Source: an uncultured bacterium
GTDB lineage: Bacteria > Bacillota > Clostridia > Christensenellales > HGM11417
DNA: 64,000 nucleotides
NCBI GenBank assembly: GCA_905215695.1
Contig: CAJMQN010000006.1
Location: 1-64,000, forward strand
Direction of reading: 5' to 3'
This document shows positions 43,409-52,161 of the stretch, in pieces. Below the pieces are notes generated by a model. That model saw only the letters and a list, made by a program, of their open reading frames with translations, did no database searches and was not told the origin of the DNA. Position numbers and translations under genes: made by a program. The first letter of the stretch is position 1; every line of letters begins with the position of its first letter.

Positions 43409-44380
43409 ATGTTAAAGATTGGATTGATTGGTTGCGGATTCATGGGGACGATGCACGCAAACTGTTACAACGCGCTCGAGGGCGTTTGCGTGACGGCGGT
43501 CGCGGACGTGCGCCCGGAGAAGGCGGAAACGCTCGCAAAACTTTCGGGCGCGAAGGTTTACGCGGACGGTATGCGCCTGATTGCGGAGGCGGACGTGGAC
43601 GCGATCGACATCTGCCTACCCACCTACCTGCACGCCTCGCACGCGGAAGCCGCGATGCGGAAGGTGAAAAACGTCTTTGTCGAAAAGCCCGTGACGCTGA
43701 CCGCGGAGGAGAGCGAGAGATTGCTCGAGGTGCAGAAGGAGACGGGCGCGGGCGTTCAGGTCGGGCAGGTCATTCGTTTTTGGGACGAATACGTATGGCT
43801 CAAAGGTCTGATTGATTCGGAGAAATACGGCAAAGTCAATAACGCAATGTTCCGCCGTCTCTCGCCCCGTCCCGATTGGGCGTGGGAGGGCTGGGTGCTG
43901 GACGCAAAGCGTTCGGGCGGCGCGCTTCAGGACTTGCACGTGCACGACGCGGACTTCATGCTCTACGCCTTCGGCGAGCCCAAAAAATTTGAGACGGTGC
44001 GCGCGCATGGCGGGGACGAGAACAGCTACGTCATGACGGTGTGCGATTACGGCGACTTTGGGGTGAGCCTTGAGGGAAGTTGGGATTTCCCCTCGGATTA
44101 TCCCTTTGAAATGTACTTCCGCGTGAAGTTCGAGCGCGCGGTCGCGGAATATTCGCATGAGGGACTGAAACTGTATGCGGACGGAACCTGCCGCGAGGTT
44201 AAGCTCGAAAAGAAACAGCTCGCGGTGTCGGGAGGCGGCAACATCTCCGACCTTGGCGGCTACTACAACGAACTCGAATACTTCACGGACTGCCTGAAGG
44301 CGGGGAAGACGCCCGAGAAGGCGGGGCTTGCGGACGCCGCGGCGTCGGTGCGGTTTATCCGGGAAGAAATGAAAAGATAG
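43409..44380 (+). CDS. Gfo/Idh/MocA family NAD(P)-dependent oxidoreductase 1
   Basis: A 323-residue sugar or cyclitol oxidoreductase. The N-terminal Rossmann motif is IGLIGCGFMGTMHA, the conserved EKP motif is in VEKPVTL, and the substrate domain contains LQDLHVHDADFMLY with the catalytic His region. One base separates it from the isomerase gene and 13 from the second oxidoreductase. The specific substrate is unknown. Confidence 0.9.
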   Translation: MLKIGLIGCGFMGTMHANCYNALEGVCVTAVADVRPEKAETLAKLSGAKVYADGMRLIAEADVDAIDICLPTYLHASHAEAAMRKVKNVFVEKPVTLTAEESERLLEVQKETGAGVQVGQVIRFWDEYVWLKGLIDSEKYGKVNNAMFRRLSPRPDWAWEGWVLDAKRSGGALQDLHVHDADFMLYAFGEPKKFETVRAHGGDENSYVMTVCDYGDFGVSLEGSWDFPSDYPFEMYFRVKFERAVAEYSHEGLKLYADGTCREVKLEKKQLAVSGGGNISDLGGYYNELEYFTDCLKAGKTPEKAGLADAAASVRFIREEMKR

Positions 44381-44393
44381 GAGAAGGACGAAC

Positions 44394-45416
44394 ATGAAGG
44401 AACTGCGGACGGCGATTGTCGGGTGCGGAAGTATTTTCACCATGCACGCGACGCCGATATCGGTGATGAAGGACGTGAAACTCGTGGGCGTATGCGATAG
44501 TAAGCCCGACCGCGCGGAGCGTGCGGCAAAGAAATTCGGGACGAAAGCGTACACGGATTACAAGGAGATGCTGACCGAGCTGAAACCGGACATCGTGCAC
44601 GTGTGCGTGCCCCATTATCTGCATCCGATTATCACGAAATTCGCACTTGAGCAGGGGATCAACGTCCTCTCCGAAAAGCCGATGTCCATCAAGTACGAGG
44701 ACGGCGAGGCGAACGTGAAACTTGCCAAAGAGAAGGGCGTCAATTACGGCGTCATCTTCCAGTGCCGGTACAACGACGCCTCCCAGCTCGTGAAAAAGAC
44801 GCTCGATTCCGGCGAACTCGGCAAAATCCTTTCCGCGCGTTCGGTTCTGACTTGGTGCAAGCCGGACAGCTACTACAGCCAGTCGGATTGGAAGGGCACT
44901 TGGGACAAGGAGGGCGGCGGCGTCATCATCGATCAGGCGATTCACTCCATGGATCTTGTGAATTGGTTTGTGGGGGAGGCGCCCGCCAAGGTGGACGCGC
45001 ACTACGCCAACCGCGGTCACGAAATCATGGAGGTGGACGACTCCGCGGAAGGGCTCATCACCTACAAAAACGGCGTGCGCTACGGCGTTTGGGCGATGAA
45101 CAACTACGGCTGCGACGAGCCGATAGAGATTCGCCTGTGCTGTGAAAAGGGCAAAGTCGTCCTGACCTACGACGACGCGTGGATAACCTTTTCGGACGGC
45201 AGGGAACTGCACGTTCGCCAGAGCGCGGACGTCCTCGAATACGAGGGGGGCAAAGAGTATTGGGGCTTCCAGCACGTGCGCCAGATTCGCGAATTTTACG
45301 CGAGCGTGCGGGAGGGGCGTCCGCCGGAGATATCGGGCGAAGAGGCGCTGAAAATTCAGAAAATCGTGTGCGCCTTCTACGAGAGCGGCAGAACAGGCAA
45401 GCCCGTTCTCCTGTAA
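44394..45416 (+). CDS. Gfo/Idh/MocA family NAD(P)-dependent oxidoreductase 2
   Basis: A 340-residue paralogue of the preceding gene: TAIVGCGSIFTMHATP for NAD(P) binding, SEKPMSIK for the EKP motif, and GGGVIIDQAIHSMDLVNW for the catalytic region. Paired oxidoreductases with an epimerase are typical of pathways that oxidise, epimerise and re-reduce a sugar or inositol. A terminator follows, closing the module. Confidence 0.9.
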   Translation: MKELRTAIVGCGSIFTMHATPISVMKDVKLVGVCDSKPDRAERAAKKFGTKAYTDYKEMLTELKPDIVHVCVPHYLHPIITKFALEQGINVLSEKPMSIKYEDGEANVKLAKEKGVNYGVIFQCRYNDASQLVKKTLDSGELGKILSARSVLTWCKPDSYYSQSDWKGTWDKEGGGVIIDQAIHSMDLVNWFVGEAPAKVDAHYANRGHEIMEVDDSAEGLITYKNGVRYGVWAMNNYGCDEPIEIRLCCEKGKVVLTYDDAWITFSDGRELHVRQSADVLEYEGGKEYWGFQHVRQIREFYASVREGRPPEISGEEALKIQKIVCAFYESGRTGKPVLL

Positions 45417-45425
45417 ATTTTGAAG

Positions 45426-45459
45426 AAAAGAGAGGATTTTTCAAAAATCCTCTCTTTTT
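45426..45459 (+). terminator. terminator of the sugar module
   Basis: A 16-base-pair perfect palindrome around C45442 (45426-45441 with 45443-45458), T-rich at its 3' end. Confidence 0.85.
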
Positions 45460-45525
45460 GTTTGCTTTTTCCTCAAAAAGTTTACATAATATAAATAGAG
45501 AAATTTGAAACAGAGGAAACCCAGA

Positions 45526-46503
45526 ATGAAAGTACTTGCCTACAGCTACCGAGAGGACGAAGAGCGGTTCTTTGCGGAATTCGCCGAACTCTACGGAATC
45601 GAGCTGACGACCTGCCGGGACGGGGTCAGCCTTGAAAACGCGGACCTCGCAAAGGGATTCGACTGCATCAGCATCATCACGACGAAAGTGGACGCGCTGC
45701 TCGTGGATAAACTTGCGGACAACGGCGTCAAACTCATCTCGACGCGCACCATCGGCTATGACCACGTGGACGTGGCAAGGTGCAAGGAGCGTGGCGTGCG
45801 CGTCTCCAACGTATCCTACGCGCCCGAATCGGTGGCGGACTACGCCATTATGCTCATGCTCATGGCGTCGCGGAAGATGAAACATATCATGGAGCGTTTC
45901 GCGGTGCAGGACTTCACCCTCGCCAAGGTGCAGGGGCGGGTGCTCGCCAACATGACGGTGGGCATTGTAGGCACGGGCAGAATCGGGCAGACGGTAATCC
46001 GTCACCTGTCCGGGTTCGGCTGTAAAATTCTCTGCTGCGACATCTTCGAGAACGAGGAGTGCAAAAAGTACGCGACCTATACCGACCTCGACACGCTGAT
46101 TTCGGAGTGCGACCTCATCTCCCTGCACGCGCCCTTAAACGACGAGACCTATCACATCGTGAGCAAAAAGAACATCGACCGTATGAAGGAGGGCGTCATC
46201 ATCGTGAACACCGCCCGCGGCGCGCTCATCGACACGATGGACCTCGCGGCGGGCATCGAGAGCGGAAAGGTGGGCGCGGCGGCGCTGGACGTCATCGAGG
46301 ACGAATCCCTGCTCTACTATACCGACCGCAAGTACGAGTCCCTCGACAACCGCGGTCTCGCCATTCTGCGCAGTTATCCGAACGTGATTCTGACCCCGCA
46401 CACGGCGTTCTACACCGATCAGGCGGTGAGCGACATGGTCAAATACTCTCTCATGAGCTGTATGTACTACTACCAAGGCAAGAACATTCCTTGGGAGAAA
46501 TAG
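45526..46503 (+). CDS. D-2-hydroxyacid dehydrogenase, VanH/D-lactate dehydrogenase type
   Basis: A 325-residue NAD-dependent reductase that most likely makes D-lactate from pyruvate. VGIVGTGRIGQTV binds NAD; the catalytic Arg is in VNTARGALID, Glu in the IEDE region, and His in LTPHTAFYTDQA, a form shared with VanH and lactobacillal D-LDH. I start at ATG 45526 after GAGG. No vanA or ddl gene is nearby, so fermentation rather than glycopeptide resistance is the better reading. An MscS gene follows after 9 bases. Confidence 0.88.
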   Translation: MKVLAYSYREDEERFFAEFAELYGIELTTCRDGVSLENADLAKGFDCISIITTKVDALLVDKLADNGVKLISTRTIGYDHVDVARCKERGVRVSNVSYAPESVADYAIMLMLMASRKMKHIMERFAVQDFTLAKVQGRVLANMTVGIVGTGRIGQTVIRHLSGFGCKILCCDIFENEECKKYATYTDLDTLISECDLISLHAPLNDETYHIVSKKNIDRMKEGVIIVNTARGALIDTMDLAAGIESGKVGAAALDVIEDESLLYYTDRKYESLDNRGLAILRSYPNVILTPHTAFYTDQAVSDMVKYSLMSCMYYYQGKNIPWEK

Positions 46504-46512
46504 GAGGAAGGC

Positions 46513-47343
46513 ATGGATTTTTTACGCGACGTATGGGAAGTCGTCAAGACTTACGTTCCGACGGTCGGGCTGACCATTCTCGAAGTGGTCGCCGCGCTCA
46601 TGTTAGGCATCGCGGTGGTGCGGGTGATCATGCGCCTCGTGCGCAATCTTTTGCTCCGCAGCAGATTGGAGAATTCGATTGCGAGTTTTTTGCTCTCGAT
46701 TCTGAACGCTCTTCTCTATGTCATTCTGCTCGCGGTCATCATGTCCCTTCTGAATATCCCGCTCACGACCTTTGCGGTGGTGCTGTCCGCCGCAGGACTC
46801 GCGATCTCGCTCGCCCTGCAAAATTCGCTCTCCAATCTTGCCAACGGCTTTGTACTCATCTCCACCAAGCCCTTTAAAGAGGGGGACTATGTGGATATCG
46901 GCGGTGTGGAGGGCACGGTCAAGTCCATCAAAATGATGAATACCAAGATCATGACGGTGGACAATAAAATGATTACCGTCCCCAACAGCACGATAACGGG
47001 AAGCAACGTGGTCAATTACAGCGCGCAGGAAACCCGCAGGGTGGATATGACCTTCGGCGTATCCTACGCGAGCGACGTAGAGGAAGTCAAGCGCATCATA
47101 TTGGGCGTCATCGCGGACAATCCCGCCATCATGACCACTCCCGAACCCTTCGTGCGCCTTCAAGAACAGGCGGCGTCCAGCCTCAACTTCCGCGTAAAGG
47201 TTTGGACCGCGAACAGCGAATATTGGAACGTCTATTACTATCTCAACGAGGAAGTGCTGAAAGCGTTCCGCCGCGAGGGCGTGGAGATTCCCTTCAATCA
47301 GCTTGACGTCAATATCCGAAACAGCGAAGGAGGGGAAGCGTAA
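46513..47343 (+). CDS. small-conductance mechanosensitive channel, MscS family
   Basis: A 276-residue membrane channel that releases solutes on hypo-osmotic shock. Three membrane helices (about 18-40, 57-80, 85-112), the last the Ala/Gly-rich pore helix, precede the beta domain GDYVDIGGVEGTVKSI and a C-terminal cytoplasmic part. GGAGGA precedes the ATG. Its TAA overlaps the next ATG by one base. Confidence 0.93.
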   Translation: MDFLRDVWEVVKTYVPTVGLTILEVVAALMLGIAVVRVIMRLVRNLLLRSRLENSIASFLLSILNALLYVILLAVIMSLLNIPLTTFAVVLSAAGLAISLALQNSLSNLANGFVLISTKPFKEGDYVDIGGVEGTVKSIKMMNTKIMTVDNKMITVPNSTITGSNVVNYSAQETRRVDMTFGVSYASDVEEVKRIILGVIADNPAIMTTPEPFVRLQEQAASSLNFRVKVWTANSEYWNVYYYLNEEVLKAFRREGVEIPFNQLDVNIRNSEGGEA

Positions 47344-47807
47344 TGTTGTTTGAAACAGTGCTTGACGCAGAATTTTGGACCAAAGTCGTAGGTTGCGTCA
47401 TAGCGATTCTGATTTCGATTCCCGTCCTCGTGTTCGTGCGCAAGAACGAACGCAACTTCGGGAAGGGCCTGAAAAAGAAATTCGACGGGATCGATAAAAA
47501 GTTTGAAAAGCTGTTGAAACAGGACACGCTCTCCCGTGGCGACCTGTTAGACATTGCGCGGCGGCTGAACGCGCTCTACAAGACGGCACAGCAGGCGGCG
47601 TACGAGGAGGACAACTACGGGTTCGACCGCGTAAAGACCCTTCTCGGGGACGCCCGCGAGGAATTTTCGGACTATAAACTTTTCAAGACGGGAGAGCCTT
47701 CGCTCATGCGCGAACGGCTCGCGGACGCGAAAAAGCTGACCTCGGACGCGGAAATCCAGCTTGAGCATGCGTTGGAGAACGCGAGCCGGGTTCGCAGAAA
47801 AAAATAG
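47343..47807 (+). CDS. single-pass membrane protein with a charged helical tail
   Basis: A 154-residue protein I do not recognise: one N-terminal membrane helix (about 13-31), then a long basic and acidic helical, probably coiled-coil, region. It starts inside the mscS stop codon, so it is translationally coupled and may be a channel-associated protein; that is inference. Confidence 0.7.
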   Translation: MLFETVLDAEFWTKVVGCVIAILISIPVLVFVRKNERNFGKGLKKKFDGIDKKFEKLLKQDTLSRGDLLDIARRLNALYKTAQQAAYEEDNYGFDRVKTLLGDAREEFSDYKLFKTGEPSLMRERLADAKKLTSDAEIQLEHALENASRVRRKK

Positions 47808-47824
47808 AGAGCGGGAGGGAGAAT

Positions 47825-48430
47825 ATGAAGAAACTCGTATCAATCAGCAGGCAGTTCGGCTCGGGCGGCAGGGAAATCGCGGCGATGCTCGCGAAGAAAC
47901 TCGGCGTGGAGTTCTACGACAACGACCTCATCACCATGGCGGCGAAACAGAGCGGCATGGCGGAGGACGTGGCGAAGAGCGTGGACGAGAAGGCGACAAG
48001 CTCGCTCTTCTATACCTCTCCGGTGTCCGGCTACGTCTGGAGCGCGCATGTGGGCGCGTATCAGGACGTGTCCTTTCACGACAAACTCTTTTTGGTGCAG
48101 TCCGACATCATCAAAAAGATTGCGGAGACGGGCAAGGGCGTAGTCGTGGGCAGGTGCGGGGACTATCTGATGCGGGAATACAACAGTTTGAACGTCTTTA
48201 TCCACGCGGATATGGCGCACCGCAAGGCGCGCGCGGTGGAGAAGTACGGCGTTCCCGAGAAAAACGCGGAATCGATTATCTCCAAGACGGACAAAAAGCG
48301 ATATGCCTACTACAACTATTACACGGGCGAAAAGTGGGGAAAGTCGGACAACTATCACCTGTGCATCGACAGCGGACTGGGCTTAGAACCCGCGGTAGAG
48401 ACCATTTACGCTCTGCTCTGTCAGCTATGA
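47825..48430 (+). CDS. cytidylate-kinase-like family protein
   Basis: A 201-residue P-loop kinase-like protein. ISRQFGSGGREIA is the nucleotide-binding loop, and VVVGRCGDYLM and VFIHADMAHRKAR are lid-region segments typical of the cytidylate-kinase-like family in Firmicutes. The true CMP kinase is usually longer (about 220) and lies beside ispH or rpsA, so the substrate here is uncertain. It overlaps the next small gene by four bases. Confidence 0.85.
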   Translation: MKKLVSISRQFGSGGREIAAMLAKKLGVEFYDNDLITMAAKQSGMAEDVAKSVDEKATSSLFYTSPVSGYVWSAHVGAYQDVSFHDKLFLVQSDIIKKIAETGKGVVVGRCGDYLMREYNSLNVFIHADMAHRKARAVEKYGVPEKNAESIISKTDKKRYAYYNYYTGEKWGKSDNYHLCIDSGLGLEPAVETIYALLCQL

Positions 48431-48600
48431 ACGATTACGAACTCATGCGCCTGTCCGAGCGGATGGACGAGGACGCTGCGGATCTCCGCGACTACGATTT
48501 GAGGGAACTGACGGCGAAAAAGCCGAACCCGGAGCGCCTGCGGGAAAAGTACAAGGAATTCTATTCGGACATCAAGCTGTCGCAGAAAGAGGATTGGTAA
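48427..48600 (+). CDS. small acidic protein, 57 residues
   Basis: A short frame starting in the stop codon of the kinase-like gene (ATGA overlap) and running to TAA at 48600. The product begins MNDYELMRLSERMDEDAADL and is charged, helical and hydrophilic. The overlap and normal codon use suggest a real translated gene. No family recognised. Confidence 0.6.
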   Translation: MNDYELMRLSERMDEDAADLRDYDLRELTAKKPNPERLREKYKEFYSDIKLSQKEDW

Positions 48601-48608
48601 AAAATCGC

Positions 48609-48637
48609 TTGACAAAGCGCTTTCGCGGTGCTATGAT
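48609..48637 (+). promoter_or_regulatory. thrS promoter
   Basis: TTGACA (48609-48614), a 17-base spacer and TATGAT (48632-48637). Confidence 0.85.
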
Positions 48638-48644
48638 GAATACA

Positions 48645-48857
48645 CAAAAGAAACCGTAAACGTTCGGACAAGTACGTTCGGAACCGCCGCGCAGAGAGGA
48701 TTCGTTTTGGTGTAAGAATCCGGGCGGACCGACAGCGGAAACCACCGAAGGTGCGGGCGTTTTTCGGCGCGCGAAGACCGGAGCGAGGCGGGGGAATTCC
48801 CCGTGAAAAAAGGTGGAACCACGAGCACTTCGTCCTTTGGGAGGAAGTGCTTTTTTT
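48645..48857 (+). promoter_or_regulatory. T-box riboswitch of thrS
   Basis: A structured leader with the T-box core AAAAGGTGGAACCACG (48808-48823). It is followed at once by a terminator: GCACTTC (48825-48831) with GAAGTGC (48844-48850) and seven T. Uncharged tRNA-Thr would pair with the specifier loop and with the T-box bulge to favour the antiterminator. I cannot place the specifier codon with certainty; an ACC occurs in the GGACCGAC stretch. Confidence 0.9.
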
Positions 48858-48874
48858 ATTGATCGGAGGTTGGT

Positions 48875-50815
48875 ATGATAAAGATTACCTTGAAGGACGG
48901 AAGCACGAAAGAGGTCGAAAGCGGTCTTGCGATTTCGGAAATCGCGTCGGGAATCAGCGCGGGTCTCGTGCGCGCCGCTGTCGCGGCGAAGGTGGACGGA
49001 AAGGTCGTGAGCCTTACGGACAAAATCGAGGAGGACTGCGCGCTCGAAATTTTGACCTTTGCGGACGAGGAGGGCAGGGAGGTGTACCGCCACACCTGTT
49101 CGCACGTTCTCGCGCAGGCGGTTAAATCCGTCTATCCGACTTGCAAACTCGCCATCGGTCCCGCCATCGCGAACGGATTTTACTATGACTTTGACTTCAA
49201 ATCTCCCATTTCGCAGGCAGACCTCGACAAGATTGAGGCGGAGATGAAGAAGATTATCAAGGCGGACTTCCCGCTCGAGCGATTCGAACTGCCCCGCGAA
49301 GAGGCTGTCAAGCTCATGCAGAAGTACAAGGAGACCTACAAGGTCGAACTCATCCGCGAGCTTCCCGAGGGGGAAGTCATCTCCTTCTACAAGCAGGGCA
49401 CCTTCGTAGATCTCTGCCGGGGACCGCACCTCGCCTCGACGGGCAGAATCAAGGCGTTCAAACTCACGCAGATTGCGGGCGCGTATTGGCGGGGGAACGA
49501 GAAAAACAAGATGCTCACCCGCATCTACGGCACGGCGTTCGACAAGTCCTCGGAGCTTACCGAATACCTTGCGCGTGTGGAGGAAGCGAAGAAACGCGAT
49601 CACAACAAGCTCGGCAGAGAGCTCGGCATCTTCATGACCGAGGAGAACATCGGACAGGGACTTCCCCTTCTGATGCCCAAGGGCGCGAAGATGATACAGG
49701 TATTGCAGCGTTTTGTCGAGGACGAGGAGGAACGTCGGGGATACCTGCGCACCAAGACTCCGGAGATGGCGAAAAACAATCTCTACAAGATTTCGGGGCA
49801 TTGGGATCACTACCGCGACGGCATGTTCGTGCTCGGCGAGGAGGGAAAGGACGAGGAAGTCCTCGCGCTGCGCCCGATGACCTGCCCCTTCCAGTTCATG
49901 ATTTACAAGAACGGCTTAAAGTCCTACCGCGACCTGCCCGTGCGCTACGCGGAGACCGCGACCCTCTTCCGCAAGGAGAACAGCGGCGAAATGCACGGAC
50001 TGATCCGTATCCGCGAGTTTACGCTTTCGGACGGACACATCGTCTGCACGCCCGAACAGCTCGAGAGCGAATTCACCGCCTGCGTGGATATGATAAAATA
50101 CTTCATGACTGCGCTCGGCTTCGAGAAGGACGTGACCTACCGTTTCTCCAAGTGGGACCCGAACAACCGCGAGAAGTATATCGGGGACGCGAAGGATTGG
50201 GAGCACTCACAGTCGGTCATGAAACAGATTCTCGACCATATCGGACTCGACTATAAGGAGGCGGACGGCGAGGCGGCGTTCTACGGACCCAAACTCGACG
50301 TGCAGTTCACCAATGTTTACGGCAAGGAGGACACCCTCTTCACGATTCAGATCGACTTCGCGCTCGCCTCAAAATTCGAGATGACCTATGTGGACGAAAA
50401 CGGGGACAAGAAAGTACCCTTCATCATTCACCGCAGTTCGATCGGGTGCTACGAGCGTACGCTCGCCATGCTCATCGAGAAGTACGCGGGCGCGTTCCCG
50501 GTGTGGATGAGCCCGACGCAGGTGACGGTCATGAGTCTGACCGACCGCACGGTGGAGAAGACCAAGGAAATCGCCGACACCCTGCGCAGAGCGGGAATCC
50601 GCTGCGAGCTTGACAACCGTTCGGAGAAGATCGGCTACAAGATTCGGGAGGCGCAGCTCGCCAAAGTGCCCTACATGCTCGTTGTGGGCGACCGTGACGT
50701 GGAGGCGGGCGTGGTGTCCGTGCGCGCGAGAAAGGCGGGAGACCTCGGACAGATGACGCTTGAGGACTTTATTTCGAGAATTTCCCGCGAAGTGGAAGAA
50801 AAGGTGTTGGATTGA
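48875..50815 (+). CDS. thrS: threonyl-tRNA synthetase
   Basis: A class II synthetase of 646 residues: N-terminal TGS domain, an editing domain with HTCSHVLAQAV, the catalytic core (LALRPMTCPFQFMIY, IHRSSIGCYERTLAMLIE) and a C-terminal anticodon-binding domain. GGAGG precedes ATG 48875. Expression is controlled by the T-box leader upstream. Confidence 0.97.
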   Translation: MIKITLKDGSTKEVESGLAISEIASGISAGLVRAAVAAKVDGKVVSLTDKIEEDCALEILTFADEEGREVYRHTCSHVLAQAVKSVYPTCKLAIGPAIANGFYYDFDFKSPISQADLDKIEAEMKKIIKADFPLERFELPREEAVKLMQKYKETYKVELIRELPEGEVISFYKQGTFVDLCRGPHLASTGRIKAFKLTQIAGAYWRGNEKNKMLTRIYGTAFDKSSELTEYLARVEEAKKRDHNKLGRELGIFMTEENIGQGLPLLMPKGAKMIQVLQRFVEDEEERRGYLRTKTPEMAKNNLYKISGHWDHYRDGMFVLGEEGKDEEVLALRPMTCPFQFMIYKNGLKSYRDLPVRYAETATLFRKENSGEMHGLIRIREFTLSDGHIVCTPEQLESEFTACVDMIKYFMTALGFEKDVTYRFSKWDPNNREKYIGDAKDWEHSQSVMKQILDHIGLDYKEADGEAAFYGPKLDVQFTNVYGKEDTLFTIQIDFALASKFEMTYVDENGDKKVPFIIHRSSIGCYERTLAMLIEKYAGAFPVWMSPTQVTVMSLTDRTVEKTKEIADTLRRAGIRCELDNRSEKIGYKIREAQLAKVPYMLVVGDRDVEAGVVSVRARKAGDLGQMTLEDFISRISREVEEKVLD

Positions 50816-50826
50816 CCGAAAAACAT

Positions 50827-50855
50827 TTGACAGCGCGCCTGCGGTCTGCTATAAT
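50827..50855 (+). promoter_or_regulatory. promoter of the infC-rpmI-rplT operon
   Basis: TTGACA (50827-50832), a 17-base spacer and consensus TATAAT (50850-50855). Confidence 0.9.
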
Positions 50856-50931
50856 GGGGTACGTTGAAGAAGAAACTATCCGTTTCTCACCCTGCGGCGT
50901 CGCTTAGCTCGGTTGTTTATGAAGTTTTTCA

Positions 50932-50969
50932 TTGGACGGATAGGATTCTGCTATCCGTTCAATTTTTTT
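50932..50969 (+). terminator. attenuator terminator in the infC leader
   Basis: TTGGACGGATAG (50932-50943) pairs with CTATCCGTTCAA (50951-50962), one G-T pair, then seven T, about 80 bases after the promoter and just before infC. In Firmicutes this position holds the L20 leader, through which ribosomal protein L20 represses its operon; the same role is likely here. Confidence 0.85.
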
Positions 50970-50988
50970 GTCTTGGGAGGACACAGCC

Positions 50989-51501
50989 ATTTTTAGGGAG
51001 CTTCAAATCAATCAGGAAATCAGGGACAAAGAGGTGCGGCTCATCTCGGACACGGGAGAGCAGCTCGGCATTGTCAGCGGTTACACCGCGCAGACGCTCG
51101 CGGACGAGAAAGGGCTCGATTTGGTAAAGATTTCGCCGAGCGCGGTTCCGCCCGTCTGCAAGATTCTCGATTACGGCAAATATCGCTTCGAGGCTATCAA
51201 GAAGGAGAAAGAGGCGAGAAAGAACCAAAAGATCGTAGAGCTCAAGGAAGTGTGGCTGTCGATGACCATTGACACGCACGACATGGAAGTCAAGGCAAAG
51301 GCGGCGCGGAAGTTTTTGACCGCCGGGGACAAGTGCAAGGTGTCCATTCGCATGCGCGGTCGGCAGAATATCCGTTCGGAAATGGGCATTCAGGTGATGA
51401 ACGAATTTTTTGAAATGCTCAAGGACGTCTGCGTGCTCGAGAAGAAGGCGAGCGTCGAGGGACGGAATATCAACATGATTTTAGGACCTGTAAAGGCTTA
51501 A
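50989..51501 (+). CDS. infC: translation initiation factor IF-3, AUU start
   Basis: IF-3 binds the 30S subunit, checks the initiator tRNA-start codon pair and blocks premature 50S joining. A strong GGGAGGA (50975-50981) lies seven bases before ATT 50989, giving (M)FRELQINQEIRDKEVRLI and 170 residues, the family size. The alternative TTG start at 50968 would overlap that ribosome binding site and the terminator. An AUU start is the known autoregulatory device of infC. First gene of infC-rpmI-rplT. Confidence 0.95.
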   Translation: MFRELQINQEIRDKEVRLISDTGEQLGIVSGYTAQTLADEKGLDLVKISPSAVPPVCKILDYGKYRFEAIKKEKEARKNQKIVELKEVWLSMTIDTHDMEVKAKAARKFLTAGDKCKVSIRMRGRQNIRSEMGIQVMNEFFEMLKDVCVLEKKASVEGRNINMILGPVKA

Positions 51502-51531
51502 ATAAATACAAATTTACCGGAGGAATCGCAA

Positions 51532-51732
51532 ATGCCGAAAATGAAGACGCACAGCGGCGCGAAGAAGAGATTTTCGTACACCGCGTCGGGCAAAATCAAG
51601 AGAAATAAGCAGAACAAGAACCATATTCTGACGAAAAAGACCACCAAACGTACCCGTCACCTGAGACAGGGCGGATTTGTGGACGAGACGAACCAGAAGG
51701 CAATCGAAAAGCAGTTGCCCTACGCGAGATAA
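51532..51732 (+). CDS. rpmI: 50S ribosomal protein L35
   Basis: A 66-residue basic protein with the L35 signature KMKTHSGAKKRF and KKTTKRTRHLR. CGGAGGA precedes the ATG. Middle gene of the infC operon. Confidence 0.97.
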   Translation: MPKMKTHSGAKKRFSYTASGKIKRNKQNKNHILTKKTTKRTRHLRQGGFVDETNQKAIEKQLPYAR

Positions 51733-51747
51733 CAGGAGGAACCGACT

Positions 51748-52104
51748 ATGCCGAGAATCAAAAGAGGCGTCAACGCAGTCAAGAAACGCAGAAAGATCAT
51801 GAAACTCTCGAAGGGATACTTCGGGAGCAAATCCAAGCTCTACCGCATCGCTCGTCAGGCGGTGATGAAGTCCTTGAACTATGCTTACGTGGGCAGAAAG
51901 CTCCGCAAGCGCGACTTCCGTCAGCTTTGGATTGCCCGTATCAACGCGGCTGCGAGAATGAACGGACTTTCCTACTCCCGTCTCATGCACGGACTCAAGC
52001 TCGCCAACCTCGACCTGAACAGAAAGGTGCTTGCCGACATCGCCGTGAGCGACGCGGAGGCGTTCAAGTCCCTGTGCGAGACCGCGAAGGCGAGACTTGC
52101 CTAA
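51748..52104 (+). CDS. rplT: 50S ribosomal protein L20
   Basis: A 118-residue rRNA-binding assembly protein (RGVNAVKKRRKIMKL, YRIARQAVMKSLNYAY). It has an AGGAGGA ribosome binding site 15 bases after rpmI. In Firmicutes L20 also represses its own operon by binding the leader, matching the attenuator seen upstream of infC. Confidence 0.97.
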   Translation: MPRIKRGVNAVKKRRKIMKLSKGYFGSKSKLYRIARQAVMKSLNYAYVGRKLRKRDFRQLWIARINAAARMNGLSYSRLMHGLKLANLDLNRKVLADIAVSDAEAFKSLCETAKARLA

Positions 52105-52129
52105 TTTTTGCGCGGGGGTAACCCGAGCC

Positions 52130-52160
52130 AAAGCCTTCCGAATGAGAGAAGGCTTTTTTT
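52130..52160 (+). terminator. terminator after rplT whose 3' arm holds the next gene's ribosome binding site
   Basis: AAGCCTTC (52131-52138) pairs with GAAGGCTT (52148-52155), followed by T to 52160. GAGAAGG in and beside the 3' arm is the only Shine-Dalgarno for the ATG at 52162. Confidence 0.85.
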
Positions 52161-52161
52161 C

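Noticed and set aside
45526..46503. VanH as part of a glycopeptide-resistance cluster
   Set aside because: The dehydrogenase resembles VanH, but no D-Ala-D-Lac ligase, VanX or VanRS gene is nearby; a fermentative D-lactate dehydrogenase is simpler.
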